Positions 7,979-17,774 are shown, numbered from the stretch's first letter. The stretch is DNA of 64,000 nt from Geitlerinema sp. PCC 7407 (GCF_000317045.1 NC_019703.1:2220501-2284500); one strand, 5' to 3'. The notes: generated from the sequence alone by a model not told the origin. Made by a program: numbers and translations.

Positions 7979-9301
7979 ATGAGCCGCGTATCTACTCTCT
8001 CTCCGCGAATTGGCTATGTCCTCAAGCGCTATCCTCGATACTCTGAAACCTTTGTGGTTCAGGAGATCTTGGCCCATGAGGCGGCTGGCTTAGATATTGA
8101 GATATTCGCGCTGCGTCCCCCGTCGGATACCCATTTTCAGGACATCATTGCCCAGGTGCGCGCCCCCGTCACCTATCTGCGCAAACCCACCCAGGGGCGC
8201 GTCAGCCCTTGCCTCACCAGCGATGCGCCCACCGCAGCGAGCTATTTTTGGGCAGAGCTGCAAGAGGCCAGTCAGCTCATTCCCCAGTTCTGGCAAAAGC
8301 TGGCCGCCGCCGAAGGAGAGAGAGCCAGTACCGTCTATCAGGCGGCTTGGCTCGCGCGGGAAATCATTCGCAAAGAGATCTCTCATCTCCACGCCCACTT
8401 TGGCACCGTGGCCACCAGCGTGGCCCGTCTAGCCGCTCACTTCACCGGCATTCCCTACACCTTCACAGCCCACGCCAAAGATATCTTTCACGACAGCATC
8501 GACCCCGCCGATCTCACCCGCAAGCTCCAAGATGCCGCCGCCGTGATCACCGTCAGCGACTATAACGTGGCCTATCTGCGCGATCGCTACGGTGAGGCCG
8601 CCGCCAAGGTCGAGCGCATCTACAACGGCCTGCCCCTCGAGCGCCTGCCCTACCAGTCTCCCGAAGCGCGATCGCCCCGCATTCTCTCTGTCTGTCGCCT
8701 GGTGGAGAAAAAGGGAGTTTCAGTCTTGATCGAGGCCTGCGATCGCCTGCGGCAGCGCGGCCTTCCCTTCTCTTGCGAGATCATCGGCTCCGGCCCCCTC
8801 GAAGCGGCTCTCCAGTCCCAGATCACCACCCTGGGTCTGACGCCCTGGGTGAAAATTCTCGGTCCCCGGCCCCAGGGCGAAGTCTTTCAGCACCTCCAGC
8901 AGGCCGCCGTGTTCGCCGCGCCCTACATCATCGGCCAGGACGGTAACCGCGACGGCCTGCCGACGGTCTTGCTGGAGGCCATGGCCCTGGGAACGCCCTG
9001 CGTGGCCACCGATGTGACCGGCATTCCGGAGGTGGTCCAGCCGGAGATCACGGGGCTGCTGGTGCCCCAGGGAGACGCCGCCGCCCTCGCCACCGCCCTC
9101 GAGCGCTTGCTCCAGGACGCCCCTCTGCGCACTGCTTTGGCCGCCCGAGCCCGCGAAAATCTAGAAGCTCAGTTTGACATTCATCGCAATGCGGCCCAGC
9201 TGCGATCGCGCTTTGGGCTATCGGGAGCGTCCCCTGCTGCTAGCGAGTCCACCGACCTACTAAACGACGCACCCTCTCCCAGCACTGTCAGCGTCTCATG
9301 A
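7979..9301 (+). CDS. Glycosyltransferase family 4
   Basis: The product has 440 residues. The N-terminal Rossmann domain begins RIGYVLKRYPRYSETFVVQEI, the usual start of GT4 enzymes related to colanic acid WcaL. HLHAHFG and PYTFTAHAKDIF follow. The C-terminal domain carries ILSVCRLVEKKGVSVLIEA and the EX7E region (DGLPTVLLEAMALGTPCVATDVTGIPE). The enzyme is predicted to be a retaining cytoplasmic transferase using a nucleotide sugar. It is separated from the previous gene by 113 bp and followed after 49 bp by another GT4 gene. The poorly ordered serine-rich tail after about residue 415 is unremarkable. Confidence 0.9.
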   Translation: MSRVSTLSPRIGYVLKRYPRYSETFVVQEILAHEAAGLDIEIFALRPPSDTHFQDIIAQVRAPVTYLRKPTQGRVSPCLTSDAPTAASYFWAELQEASQLIPQFWQKLAAAEGERASTVYQAAWLAREIIRKEISHLHAHFGTVATSVARLAAHFTGIPYTFTAHAKDIFHDSIDPADLTRKLQDAAAVITVSDYNVAYLRDRYGEAAAKVERIYNGLPLERLPYQSPEARSPRILSVCRLVEKKGVSVLIEACDRLRQRGLPFSCEIIGSGPLEAALQSQITTLGLTPWVKILGPRPQGEVFQHLQQAAVFAAPYIIGQDGNRDGLPTVLLEAMALGTPCVATDVTGIPEVVQPEITGLLVPQGDAAALATALERLLQDAPLRTALAARARENLEAQFDIHRNAAQLRSRFGLSGASPAASESTDLLNDAPSPSTVSVS

Positions 9302-9350
9302 AACAAATTTGAGACTCACATCAAGACTTATCTAAGAAGAAATTGCGATC

Positions 9351-10544
9351 ATGCGAATTGCCTATGTATGCGCTGACCCCGGCGTACCTGTCTTTGGTCA
9401 AAAGGGCTGCTCCATTCACGTTCAGGAAATTCTGCGGGCCTTTTTGCATCAAGGGGCTGAGGTAATGCTGTTTGCGACGCGGCTGGGGGGATCGGCTCCT
9501 CCCGATTTGGCAGATATTCCCCTCTGCCGTCTGCCGTCCATCCCCCGGGGCGATCGCGCCACGCGCGAAGAAATCGCCCTCTCCATCAATCCCGATCTCA
9601 CCCTCGAACTGAGTCTCGCCGGTCCCTTTGACCTGGTGTATGAGCGCTATTCCCTATGGAGCTACGGCGCGATGACCTACGCCCAGGCAGCGGGAATTCC
9701 CGGTCTGCTGGAGGTGAATGCGCCGCTGATCGAGGAGCAGGCCGAGCACCGGGGTCTGGTCCACCGCCAGGAGGCCGAACAGGTGGCGGAGCGGGCCTTT
9801 GGGAGCGCGACGGCCCTGATCGCCGTCTCAGCGGAGGTGAAGCGCTACCTCCAGGAGCGGACCGGGGGCGATCGCCCGATCCACGTGGTGCCCAACGGCG
9901 TCAATCCCCAGCGCTTTGCCCAGACGCTCCAGCCGCCCGCGCCCCAGACCAGCGGGGCTTTCACCGTCGGGTTTGTGGGCACCCTCAAGCCCTGGCACGG
10001 TCTTCCCCACCTGATTGATGCGTTTGAAACCCTGATTGCGCGGGTGCCGGAGGCGCGGCTGCTGCTGGTGGGCGACGGGCCAGAGGGAGAGACGCTCAAG
10101 GGCGATATTCGCGATCGCGGCCTCGCCGAGGCGGTGGAGTTTACCGGGGCGGTGGCGCCGGAGGCGGTGCCGGGCCTGCTGGCTGCCATGGACGTGGCGA
10201 TCGCGCCCTATCCCGCAGGCGATCGGTTCTACTTCTCGCCGCTCAAGGTCTATGAATACATGGCCGCTGGTCTGCCGGTGGTGGCCAGTCGCCTAGGCCA
10301 GATCGAGGAGCTGATCGAGTCAGGGGTCAATGGTGTGCTCTGTCCGCCGGGGAATTCGGTGGCCCTGGCCGAGACGCTCGAGCACCTGTGGCGATCGCCC
10401 GATTTGCGTCAGCGCCTGGGTCAGGCTGCCCGCCGCACCGTGATCCAGCGCCACACCTGGGACGCCGTCGCCCAGCGAATTTTGGCCCTGGCCCAGAGTC
10501 AACCAGCGGTTTCGAGCCTCGCCTCAGGAGGCAAGCAATGGTAA
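9351..10544 (+). CDS. Glycosyltransferase family 4
   Basis: The 397-residue GT4 enzyme opens MRIAYVCADPGVPVFGQKG with a GCSIHVQEILRAF helix, as in glycosyltransferases that work on large sugars. The C-terminal domain has FTVGFVGTLKPWHGLPHLIDAF, the donor-binding FYFSPLKVYEYMAAGLPVVAS (E-x7-E type) and a helical tail. The gene's last 7 bases overlap the start of the ABC transporter gene, indicating translational coupling. With the two upstream transferases it probably assembles one oligosaccharide or glycosylated product exported by that transporter. Confidence 0.9.
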   Translation: MRIAYVCADPGVPVFGQKGCSIHVQEILRAFLHQGAEVMLFATRLGGSAPPDLADIPLCRLPSIPRGDRATREEIALSINPDLTLELSLAGPFDLVYERYSLWSYGAMTYAQAAGIPGLLEVNAPLIEEQAEHRGLVHRQEAEQVAERAFGSATALIAVSAEVKRYLQERTGGDRPIHVVPNGVNPQRFAQTLQPPAPQTSGAFTVGFVGTLKPWHGLPHLIDAFETLIARVPEARLLLVGDGPEGETLKGDIRDRGLAEAVEFTGAVAPEAVPGLLAAMDVAIAPYPAGDRFYFSPLKVYEYMAAGLPVVASRLGQIEELIESGVNGVLCPPGNSVALAETLEHLWRSPDLRQRLGQAARRTVIQRHTWDAVAQRILALAQSQPAVSSLASGGKQW

Positions 10545-12373
10545 CCTCTGCATCCGTTCGTCAGGCGGTCCCCGGCCTTGGGCGCGTGGTGCACCGCTTC
10601 TGGCCCTACATCCGCGCCGAGAAGGGCTGGCTGTGGCTGTCGGCGATCGCCCTAGGGGCCGACGTCGGGCTGCGAGTCCTGGAGCCCTGGCCCCTCAAGC
10701 TTGTCTTCGACTACGTTTTGATCCCGGCCCAGGGCGGCGACTCCCCGAGGTTGCCAGGCTTTGAGGCTCTAGATCCGGTGGTTCTGCTCACCTTTTCGGC
10801 CCTCAGCGTCGTCGGGATCACGGGTCTGCGGGCGATCGCCTCCTACTGGAGCACCGTCAGCCTCGCCATCATCGGCAGCCGGGTGATGACCACCGTGCGC
10901 AACCAGCTTTACCAGCACCTCCAGAGCCTGTCCCTGCGATACCACACCCGCGCCCGCAGCGGCGACCTGATCGTCCGGGTCAGCAGTGACGCCAGCCGCC
11001 TCCAGGAAATCTTGATCACCGCCGCCCTGCCCCTGGTGGTCAGCCTTTTGACGCTGCTGGGGATGGTTGTGGTGATGTTTTGGCTCGATGCCAATCTCAC
11101 CCTGCTGTCCCTGGTGACTTTTCCCTTTTTCTGGCTAGCCGCAACCCGCCTGAGCGATCGCATTCGCCAGTCTTCGCTCCAGCAGCGCAAGCGCGAGGGA
11201 GCCGTGGCCGCCACCGCTGCCGAGGCGATCGCCGCCATCAAGCTCGTCCAGGCCCTCTCCCTCGAAGACGCCTTCGCCGACACCTTCTCTCAGCAAAATC
11301 GCCGCAGCCTCGAAGAAAGCGTCGAGACCAAGCGCCTCGCCGCCCACCTCGAGCGCACGGTGGATGTGGTGATCGCCATCGGCACGGCTCTGGTCCTGTG
11401 GCACAGCGCCCGGCTCGTCCTGCGGGACGCCCTCAGCCCCGGAGACGTGATCGTCTTTCTCACCTATCTCAAAAACGCCTTTAAACCCGTCCAGAATTTC
11501 GCGAAATACACTGGCCGCCTCGCCAAAGCCGCCGCCTCCGGCGAACGTATTCTCAATCTGCTCGACGAGGAGCCCGACGTCTACAATCTCCCCGGCGCCC
11601 AGCCAGCCCAGCCCTTCCACGGAGCCATCACCCTCGATCAGGTCCGCTTCGCCTACGAGCCGGGCCACGACATCCTCAAAGGCATTAGCCTTCACGTCGA
11701 GCCCGGTCAGCAAGTCGCCCTGGTGGGAGCCTCGGGCAGCGGCAAATCAACCCTGATGAGCCTGCTTCTGCGCCTGTATGACCCCACTGCCGGATCCATT
11801 CGCATCGATGGAAGAGACCTGAGGGACTATACCCTCGACAGTCTGCGGCCCCAGATCAGCGTGGTGCTGCAAGATAGTTTGCTCTTTGCCGCCACAATCC
11901 GCGAAAACATCGCCTACGGCATTCCCCAGGTGAGCGAGGAGGAGATCATCGCCGCCGCCCAGTTGGCCAACGCCCACTCCTTTATTCAGGCGCTCCCCGA
12001 AGGCTATGACACGCCCGTGGGAGAGCGCGGCACCACGCTCTCAGGCGGCCAGCGCCAGCGCATCGCCATTGCGCGGGCCGCCATCCGCAACACGCCGATT
12101 TTGATTTTGGATGAGCCGACCACGGGCCTGGATCAGGCCAATGAGCAGGCTGTGATGGAGGCGCTGCGACGCATTTCTCGCGATCGCACGACTTTCTTGA
12201 TTACCCACGATCTCCACACCGCCACCCGCGCTGACGTGATTGTCTATCTGGAAGGAGGAGAGATCTTGGAGCAGGGCACCCACGCAGAACTCATGGCCCG
12301 CAACGGTCACTACGCCACGCTCTACCAAATGCAGTCTGCGGTCCGCCGCGATCGCACCTCAGCTCCCTCTTAG
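10538..12373 (+). CDS. ABC exporter, fused membrane and ATPase domains
   Basis: The 611-residue half-transporter of the MsbA/lipid- and peptide-exporter type has six membrane helices over about residues 30-320, including the EAIAAIKLVQALSLE coupling helix. The nucleotide-binding domain carries Walker A GASGSGKST, Q-loop VVLQDSLLF, signature LSGGQRQR, Walker B ILILDEPT and the H-loop ITHDLH. It should work as a homodimer in the cytoplasmic membrane. The start at 10538 has a strong AGGAGG site and overlaps the preceding glycosyltransferase by 7 bp. It presumably exports the product built by the upstream transferases. Confidence 0.93.
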   Translation: MVTSASVRQAVPGLGRVVHRFWPYIRAEKGWLWLSAIALGADVGLRVLEPWPLKLVFDYVLIPAQGGDSPRLPGFEALDPVVLLTFSALSVVGITGLRAIASYWSTVSLAIIGSRVMTTVRNQLYQHLQSLSLRYHTRARSGDLIVRVSSDASRLQEILITAALPLVVSLLTLLGMVVVMFWLDANLTLLSLVTFPFFWLAATRLSDRIRQSSLQQRKREGAVAATAAEAIAAIKLVQALSLEDAFADTFSQQNRRSLEESVETKRLAAHLERTVDVVIAIGTALVLWHSARLVLRDALSPGDVIVFLTYLKNAFKPVQNFAKYTGRLAKAAASGERILNLLDEEPDVYNLPGAQPAQPFHGAITLDQVRFAYEPGHDILKGISLHVEPGQQVALVGASGSGKSTLMSLLLRLYDPTAGSIRIDGRDLRDYTLDSLRPQISVVLQDSLLFAATIRENIAYGIPQVSEEEIIAAAQLANAHSFIQALPEGYDTPVGERGTTLSGGQRQRIAIARAAIRNTPILILDEPTTGLDQANEQAVMEALRRISRDRTTFLITHDLHTATRADVIVYLEGGEILEQGTHAELMARNGHYATLYQMQSAVRRDRTSAPS

Positions 12374-12410
12374 GATTCCAGCGCCCTCAGTTCAGCTATT
12401 GGAGGCTCTA

Positions 12411-13436
12411 GTGACGCTTTCTCTCAGTCCCCCCAATCTCGATCCAGCCATCCCCTTTTTGGCCGATGCCCTGGATCCAGCGATCGCCCAAGCGCAGATT
12501 CAGCAGCAGATCCCGGCCCTCGCAGACCACCGAGTCACCGCCGCGCGCCTCGTGCGCCACAAGGTCGGGAGACGCTGCCTGATCGAGTATCACTTAGAAC
12601 TTTCTACCTCGCGATCTGGAAACGTCACCTCACCCAAAACTCTCGCCATTTTGGGAAAAATTCGCGCCAAAGGCCTCGATCGCAAAAGCTATACGCTGCA
12701 ACAGGCCCTTTGGCAGCAGGGCTTCGATGACCAGAGTCCCGACGGCCTGTCGGTCCCAGAGCCTCTCGGCATAATTCCACCGTGGGAAATGTGGCTCCAG
12801 CGCAAGGTTCCCGGCGTTTCGGCAACTCAGGTGTTGCCCACCGCCGAGGGAGCCTGGGCTGCGCCCCCCATCGCCGCGATCGCCCACAAGCTGCACCAAA
12901 CCGGCATTCTGTCCCAGCGACGTCATACCCTAGCCGATGAGCTGGCGATCCTAGCGCAGCGCCTCACCCAGGTGAGCCGAGACTTTCCTCAATGGGCGAG
13001 ACGCTTAGACAGGATCTATGCCCAGTGCGCAGCCCTGAGTCAGTCTCTCCGAGAAGGCAAAACCTGCGGCATTCATCGAGATTTCTACAGCGATCAGGTG
13101 CTGGTGAGCGGCGATCGCCTCTATCTGCTGGATCTAGATCTCTACTGTGAGGGATCCCCTGCCCTGGATATCGGCAACTTCATTGCCCATCTCACCGAGC
13201 AGGGGCTGCGCACCCTCGGCGATCCGGATGCCTTTCTCGCGCGAGAAACCGCCATCACAGCGTCATTTTGTCGTCTCACCAGCCCCGATCTGGCCGAGGC
13301 GATCGCCGTTTACAAGACGCTTACCCTCGTGCGTCATATCTCCCTCAGCACCCAGATTCCCGGACGCCAACACACCACCGAGGCCCTGCTGCACCTCTGT
13401 GAACAGCGCCTCCAAGCCAGTCTTGTCAGTCGCTAA
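12411..13436 (+). CDS. APH-fold phosphotransferase (aminoglycoside phosphotransferase family)
   Basis: The start is GTG at 12411, preceded by GGAGG (12401-12405); the open frame further upstream overlaps the ABC gene and is not used. The product has 341 residues. The catalytic loop GIHRDFYSDQVLV and the metal site LYLLDLDLYCEGSPALDIGNF match the H-x-D-x5-N-like and D-x-D elements of APH/choline-kinase-fold enzymes, although the usual asparagine is replaced by Q. It is likely to phosphorylate a sugar or amino alcohol in the cytoplasm. Its position 37 bp after an exporter gene suggests self-protection or priming of the exported glycan. True antibiotic resistance cannot be inferred. Confidence 0.8.
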   Translation: MTLSLSPPNLDPAIPFLADALDPAIAQAQIQQQIPALADHRVTAARLVRHKVGRRCLIEYHLELSTSRSGNVTSPKTLAILGKIRAKGLDRKSYTLQQALWQQGFDDQSPDGLSVPEPLGIIPPWEMWLQRKVPGVSATQVLPTAEGAWAAPPIAAIAHKLHQTGILSQRRHTLADELAILAQRLTQVSRDFPQWARRLDRIYAQCAALSQSLREGKTCGIHRDFYSDQVLVSGDRLYLLDLDLYCEGSPALDIGNFIAHLTEQGLRTLGDPDAFLARETAITASFCRLTSPDLAEAIAVYKTLTLVRHISLSTQIPGRQHTTEALLHLCEQRLQASLVSR

Positions 13437-13517
13437 ACATTTGCCTGATTTTCTCTCTTTTTGCCATCTCTTTCCTTTGTTCGTTTGTCCCCTCACGATT
13501 GGTTGATTTTTAGAACC

Positions 13518-15116
13518 GTGAAGCGTGCCGCGATCGCCCTAAGTTTTTTGGGCTGTCTATCTCCCTCCCTCCTGCCCCAAACCGTCCTGGCCCAAGAACC
13601 GAGCCTTTCTCCAGAAGCCGATCGCCTTGCCTCGATGGACTCGTGGCCGCCCATTCCTCAGCCGGACCCAGCCCTCTTTCGCCCCCGCGATCGCTGGCAG
13701 AGTGTCCACCAGCTAGACGCGATCGCCCCCAGCAGCTGGGAGTTTCAGGCGTTTGGGGAGCTGGCGGAGCGTCACGGCTGCTTTGCCGGTCTGCCAGCGG
13801 ACGCCTACGCAGGCGACGCGCCCCTGTCCCGAAGCGCCTTTGCGGTGGGGCTGAGCTATTGTCTCGCCCGCATCGAGCAGCAGATCCAGAATGGGGCCAC
13901 GCTCACCACCGATGAGCTCGCGGCTCTGGAGAGACTTCAGGCGACATTTGCGGCAGAGCTCGCGGGTCTGGGGCAGCCAGTCTCTAACTTGGAAGCGCGC
14001 GCTGCCACTCTGGAGCGCCAGACTTTTTCGTCTACGGCCGAGCTGGAGGGTCAGGCGATCTTTGGGCTGGGGGGCATCTGGGGGCGATCGCGGGCTGATG
14101 ACGGCGATCGCGCCATTCCCAGAAATCTCTTTTTGGGCGATCGGGTTGAGCTGACCCTAGAGGCCAGCTTCTCTGGCTCCGATGAGTTAGAGATCACGCT
14201 TCAGGGCCGCAGCGTTCCAGAGCTCGACGCGGTCACCGGCACCCCCATGGGCAATTTGGGCTTTGATGGCGCTGATGACAATGAGGTCACCCTCGACGAG
14301 TTGGGCTATGAGTTTCCCGTGGGCGATCGCACCACGATCAGCCTGGGAGCGGTCGGCACCGGCGTTGGCGATCTGCTCCCCACGATCAACCCCGATTTCA
14401 GCGGCAGCGAGGACGGCTCTATCTCTACCTTTGGCCGCGAAAATCCGATTCGGCGGCAGGGCGAAGGGGCCGGGCTGGGCATTACCCATCGCCTCAGCGA
14501 AGCTGCCACGCTGTCTCTGGGCTACGTCGCCAGCGACCCCAGCACACCCGAAACTGGCCTGACCCAGAGCCCCTACAGCGCGATCGCCCAGCTCACGCTC
14601 CAGCCCAGTGAGGCGGTGAGCCTCGCCCTGAGCTACCTTCACACCTACAACAATGTCTCTACAGGCACCGGCAGCAATCTGGCCAATCAGCCCTTTGGGG
14701 AGGACGCCGACGATCTGATCGGTGACTCCCTGGGGGGAGAGATCGCCTGGAACATCAGCCCCCAGACAACCCTAGGGGCGCGTCTGGGCTGGACACGGGC
14801 GATCGCCTCTGATCTGCCAGATGAGCCCAGCGCCGATCTCTTCACGTGGGCATTGATGGCAGCGGTGCGGGACATTGGTCAGGAGGGAGATCTGGCAGGG
14901 TTGCTGGTTGGTCAACCGCCTAAGGTCATCCGCAACAGTCTGGGGGACGACGCGACAGACCCCGGAACTTCGCTACACATTGAGGCGTTCTACCGCTTTC
15001 CCGTGGGCGATCGCCTCTCGCTTACCCCCGGCTTTTTCCTGATCACCCAGCCTGACCACAACGCCGACAATAAGCCTCTCTATATTGGCGTTCTGCGAGG
15101 TACTTTTACCTTTTAA
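13518..15116 (+). CDS. Cyanobacterial iron-uptake-type porin (SLH plus OprB beta barrel)
   Basis: From GTG 13518 the product is 532 residues; an in-frame TTG at 13461 would add 19. A signal peptide (AAIALSFLGCLSPSLLPQTVLAQ) is followed by an SLH-like segment (WEFQAFGELAERHGCF, residues about 70-125) and a coiled coil (LERLQATFAAEL). The C-terminal barrel of about 330 residues is rich in alternating strands such as DRVELTLEASFSGSDELEITLQG and ends in RGTFTF with a terminal phenylalanine. This is the layout of the abundant cyanobacterial outer-membrane porins that anchor to peptidoglycan and pass ions, including iron. No regulatory box is evident. Confidence 0.88.
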   Translation: MKRAAIALSFLGCLSPSLLPQTVLAQEPSLSPEADRLASMDSWPPIPQPDPALFRPRDRWQSVHQLDAIAPSSWEFQAFGELAERHGCFAGLPADAYAGDAPLSRSAFAVGLSYCLARIEQQIQNGATLTTDELAALERLQATFAAELAGLGQPVSNLEARAATLERQTFSSTAELEGQAIFGLGGIWGRSRADDGDRAIPRNLFLGDRVELTLEASFSGSDELEITLQGRSVPELDAVTGTPMGNLGFDGADDNEVTLDELGYEFPVGDRTTISLGAVGTGVGDLLPTINPDFSGSEDGSISTFGRENPIRRQGEGAGLGITHRLSEAATLSLGYVASDPSTPETGLTQSPYSAIAQLTLQPSEAVSLALSYLHTYNNVSTGTGSNLANQPFGEDADDLIGDSLGGEIAWNISPQTTLGARLGWTRAIASDLPDEPSADLFTWALMAAVRDIGQEGDLAGLLVGQPPKVIRNSLGDDATDPGTSLHIEAFYRFPVGDRLSLTPGFFLITQPDHNADNKPLYIGVLRGTFTF

Positions 15117-15179
15117 TGGGTTAGATCTTCTTTTAATTGATTAGATCTTAATTAATTCAACTGCTGCTCATATTTCTGT

Positions 15180-15222
15180 TGAACCCATTGATCTACTTAA
15201 CTCAACTAGCTCAATGGGTTCA
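15180..15222. terminator. Convergent intergenic hairpin, probable bidirectional terminator
   Basis: A perfect 12-bp stem (TGAACCCATTGA at 15180-15191, TCAATGGGTTCA at 15211-15222) with a 19-base loop lies between the 3' ends of the porin (plus) and catalase (minus) genes. There is no strong T-run on either side, so termination is inferred from position and stem strength. Confidence 0.55.
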
Positions 15223-15407
15223 GTCGATTAGAGCCGCAGATAAGGGAAGCGTTGAGTAAGTCTTTCAGGTGATCAGAGCGTTTATTCCCAAGGTTCTCTA
15301 TATCTTTCAAAATTAGAGGCGATCGCCCTCTGATATGTCAGAAAGCGATCGCCCTTCCAGATCTCTCTTAAAACTCTCTTTTAGAGAGATCTCTCAAGCA
15401 GCCAACG

Positions 15408-16904
15408 CTATGACTGAACCGCTTGAGGGTGATTTTGCTGATTTTGTTGCAGCATTGCCGGATCGATTTCGATATTCAGCGCCCGCGCAACCCGCTGGCC
15501 ATAGTCCATATCGGCGCGGAAGAAGTGGCACAGCTGACGCATTTGGATATCTTGGCGAGCGCATCCCAGCGCCCCTGCGATCGCCTGGGCCGTGCGGTTT
15601 TTCTCCTCCTCTGAGAAGATCCGCCAGAGATTTCCGGGCTGGGTGTAGTCATCTTGATCCCGGGACTCATAGCGATCGGCCACCACATCCCCCAGGGGCA
15701 GACCGGGCTCCCGATACTCCGGGGCCTCCTTGGGGGCGCTGTCGTCGCTGTTGGGATAGTAGTTGGGGCTGCTGCCGCCGTAGCCCACCGACATCGCGCC
15801 ATCGCGCTGGTAGTGCATCACCGGGCAGCGCGGCTGGTTGACCGGCAGCTGCTGGTAGTTGGTGCCGATGCGGTAGCGCTGCGCATCGGGATAGGACATC
15901 AGCCGCGCCTGCAAAACCTTGTCCGGGCTCGGGCCGATCCCCGGCACAAAAGACCCCGGACCGAAGGCCGCCTGCTCCACCTCGGCGTGGTAGTTGACCG
16001 GGTTGCGGTTTAGCTCCAGCACCCCGATCTCCATCAGCGGAAAATCGCTGTGGGGCCACACTTTGGTCAGGTCAAAGGGATTCCACTGGAAGGTCTGAGC
16101 CTGAGCCTCGGTCATCACCTGAATCTTCACCGTCCACTTGGGAAACTCGCCCCGCTCGATCGCTGTGAAGAGATCCCGCTGGTGAGACTCGCGATCGACG
16201 CCGATCAGATTGGCCGACTCCTCGCCGGTCAGGCACTTCACCCCTTGCTGGGTCTTGAAGTGGAACTTGCACCAGAAGCGCTCACCCTGAGCATTGACAA
16301 AAGAAAGCGTGTGGCTGCCGTAGCCGTTCATGTGGCGGTAGCTAGCGGGCAGACCGCGATCGCTAAACAGAATCGTGATCTGGTGCAGAGACTCCGGATT
16401 CAAGGACCAAAAGTCCCACTGGGCGTTGGCGTCTCGCAGATTGGTTTGGGGATGGCGCTTCTGGGTATGGATGAAATTCGCAAATTTGTGAGGATCGCGA
16501 ATGAAAAACACCGGCGTGTTGTTGCCGACCAGATCCCAGTTGCCTTCCTCGGTGTAGAACTTGAGAGCAAAGCCGCGAACATCGCGCTCTGCATCCGCAG
16601 CGCCCCGCTCTCCAGCCACCGTCGAGAAGCGCAAGAAGACTTCGGTTTGCTTACCCACCTCTGAGAAAAGCTTGGCTCTGGTGTATTCCGGAATCGCCCG
16701 GGTCACCGTGAAGGTGCCGTAGGCCCCAGACCCCTTGGCGTGGACGACCCGCTCTGGAATGCGCTCCCGGTTGAACTGCTGCATCTGCTCCAAAAGCTGC
16801 ACATCCTGCATCAGCAGCGGCCCCCGCGGGCCGGCAGTCATAGAGTTTTGGTTGTCAAAAATGGGGCAACCGGTCGCTGTTGTGAGCTTTTTCTCTTCAC
16901 TCAT
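15408..16904 (-). CDS. katA: Monofunctional haem catalase
   Basis: The 498-residue enzyme is a small-subunit, clade 3-like catalase. It has the distal histidine in [14 protein letters not shown] (H55), the distal asparagine in [11 protein letters not shown] (N128) and the proximal haem tyrosine in [14 protein letters not shown] (Y338). It converts hydrogen peroxide to water and oxygen in the cytoplasm. Many cyanobacteria rely on the bifunctional KatG instead, so this gene is patchily distributed in the phylum. The upstream region has an imperfect palindrome (16970-16984), and an ArsR-family regulator is divergently placed 390 bp away. The start ATG has AGGAG 8-12 bases upstream. Confidence 0.95.
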   Translation of the reverse strand: MSEEKKLTTATGCPIFDNQNSMTAGPRGPLLMQDVQLLEQMQQFNRERIPERVVHAKGSGAYGTFTVTRAIPEYTRAKLFSEVGKQTEVFLRFSTVAGERGAADAERDVRGFALKFYTEEGNWDLVGNNTPVFFIRDPHKFANFIHTQKRHPQTNLRDANAQWDFWSLNPESLHQITILFSDRGLPASYRHMNGYGSHTLSFVNAQGERFWCKFHFKTQQGVKCLTGEESANLIGVDRESHQRDLFTAIERGEFPKWTVKIQVMTEAQAQTFQWNPFDLTKVWPHSDFPLMEIGVLELNRNPVNYHAEVEQAAFGPGSFVPGIGPSPDKVLQARLMSYPDAQRYRIGTNYQQLPVNQPRCPVMHYQRDGAMSVGYGGSSPNYYPNSDDSAPKEAPEYREPGLPLGDVVADRYESRDQDDYTQPGNLWRIFSEEEKNRTAQAIAGALGCARQDIQMRQLCHFFRADMDYGQRVARALNIEIDPAMLQQNQQNHPQAVQS

Positions 16905-16969
16905 TCTGGTCGTGACTCCTGTGGTAGGGGGGTGCGAGCACTGATTGGTTTGGTCAGATTGTCATATCG

Positions 16970-16984
16970 TACTCATAACGAGTA
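16970..16984. promoter_or_regulatory. Palindrome in the catalase promoter region
   Basis: TACTC, five bases (ATAAC), then GAGTA form a perfect 5-bp-arm palindrome with partial outer matches, 66 bp upstream of the catalase start. Its TACT/AGTA core resembles the palindrome ahead of the neighbouring ArsR-family gene, so it may be a site for that or another redox regulator. Confidence 0.35.
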
Positions 16985-17233
16985 TGACTTGTAAGTCCTG
17001 CTTCAAGTATTTTTAGAATTCGCAACAGAGCCTGCCAGAGCAAACTCTAGTCCCCTTTGAGCCTAAGACTCTCAGCCCCAGCTCTGAGCAGGTTTCAGAT
17101 TCTTTTTAGCTATTTTTAAACGCACAGATTATTGAGGGCGATCGCCCGCTATCTCTAACCACAGAAAGTTGTTCTCAGCAGGCGATCGTGCTGACGTTTA
17201 ACCAGATACCTTGAAGCTCTATTAGTTAGCTAT

Positions 17234-17249
17234 ACTACTTTATAGTAGT
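17234..17249. promoter_or_regulatory. Palindromic operator candidate before arsR-type gene
   Basis: ACTACT-TTAT-AGTAGT is a perfect 6-bp-arm inverted repeat 43 bp upstream of the ArsR-family start codon. ArsR/SmtB dimers usually bind such AT-rich imperfect 12-2-12 or shorter palindromes overlapping their own promoter, so autoregulation is the simplest reading. Confidence 0.5.
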
Positions 17250-17291
17250 GAATTTCTTTATTGCCCCTTTAGACCGCCCCAGCCAAACGCT

Positions 17292-17648
17292 ATGTCTCTG
17301 CCTCCTGCCGCCCTGAGCCAAGTTGCTGATTATTTCAAAGTCCTGTCTGAGCTGAGCCGCCTCCAGGTGCTGTGCGCCCTCAAGTCCGGCTCCAAAAACG
17401 TCACTGAAATCATGGAAGAAACTGGCCTGGGCCAAGCCAACGTCTCCAAGCACCTCAAGATCTTGGCCCAGGCGGGCATCGTGTCGCGAACCCCCCAGGG
17501 CGTGAGCGTCTACTACGAAATTGCTGAGCCGCTGATCTTTGAACTGTGCGAGCTGGTGAGCGATCGCCTCTCAAATCGCCTCGCGGCCCAGTCCCAGCAG
17601 CTGCGCCAGCTAGAAGGCCTGGGAGTCACAACTCCCAGCAAGTCCTAG
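17292..17648 (+). CDS. ArsR/SmtB-family winged-helix transcription regulator
   Basis: The 118-residue protein has an N-terminal helix (VADYFKVLSELSRLQVLCALKSG) and a winged HTH (VTEIMEETGLGQANVSKHLKILAQAGIVSRTPQG). The beta wing is VSVYYEI, and the C-terminal dimer helix (IFELCELVSDRL) is long and glutamine-rich. Only two cysteines are present, C36 in the N-terminal region and one in the C-terminal helix; there is no classical CxC metal box, so sensing may be redox or organic rather than arsenic. It lies between a catalase gene and cysH, with a palindrome just upstream, and it may control itself and the divergent catalase. Confidence 0.9.
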   Translation: MSLPPAALSQVADYFKVLSELSRLQVLCALKSGSKNVTEIMEETGLGQANVSKHLKILAQAGIVSRTPQGVSVYYEIAEPLIFELCELVSDRLSNRLAAQSQQLRQLEGLGVTTPSKS

Positions 17649-17774
17649 ACTCTGTGGGTTTCGCCGCTCAAGCAAGCTGCTGGCAAGGGTTGCCGGGGTC
17701 TGTCACCTGCCAGAAACCACCGCTTGATAGAATGTGATGTGCACTAAACGATCCTTTCCTGCAAGAGACACATC

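Noticed and set aside
15335-15841. 168-codon plus-strand frame over the end of the catalase gene
   Set aside because: Shadow of the catalase reading frame; arginine/proline-rich nonsense with no ribosome site.
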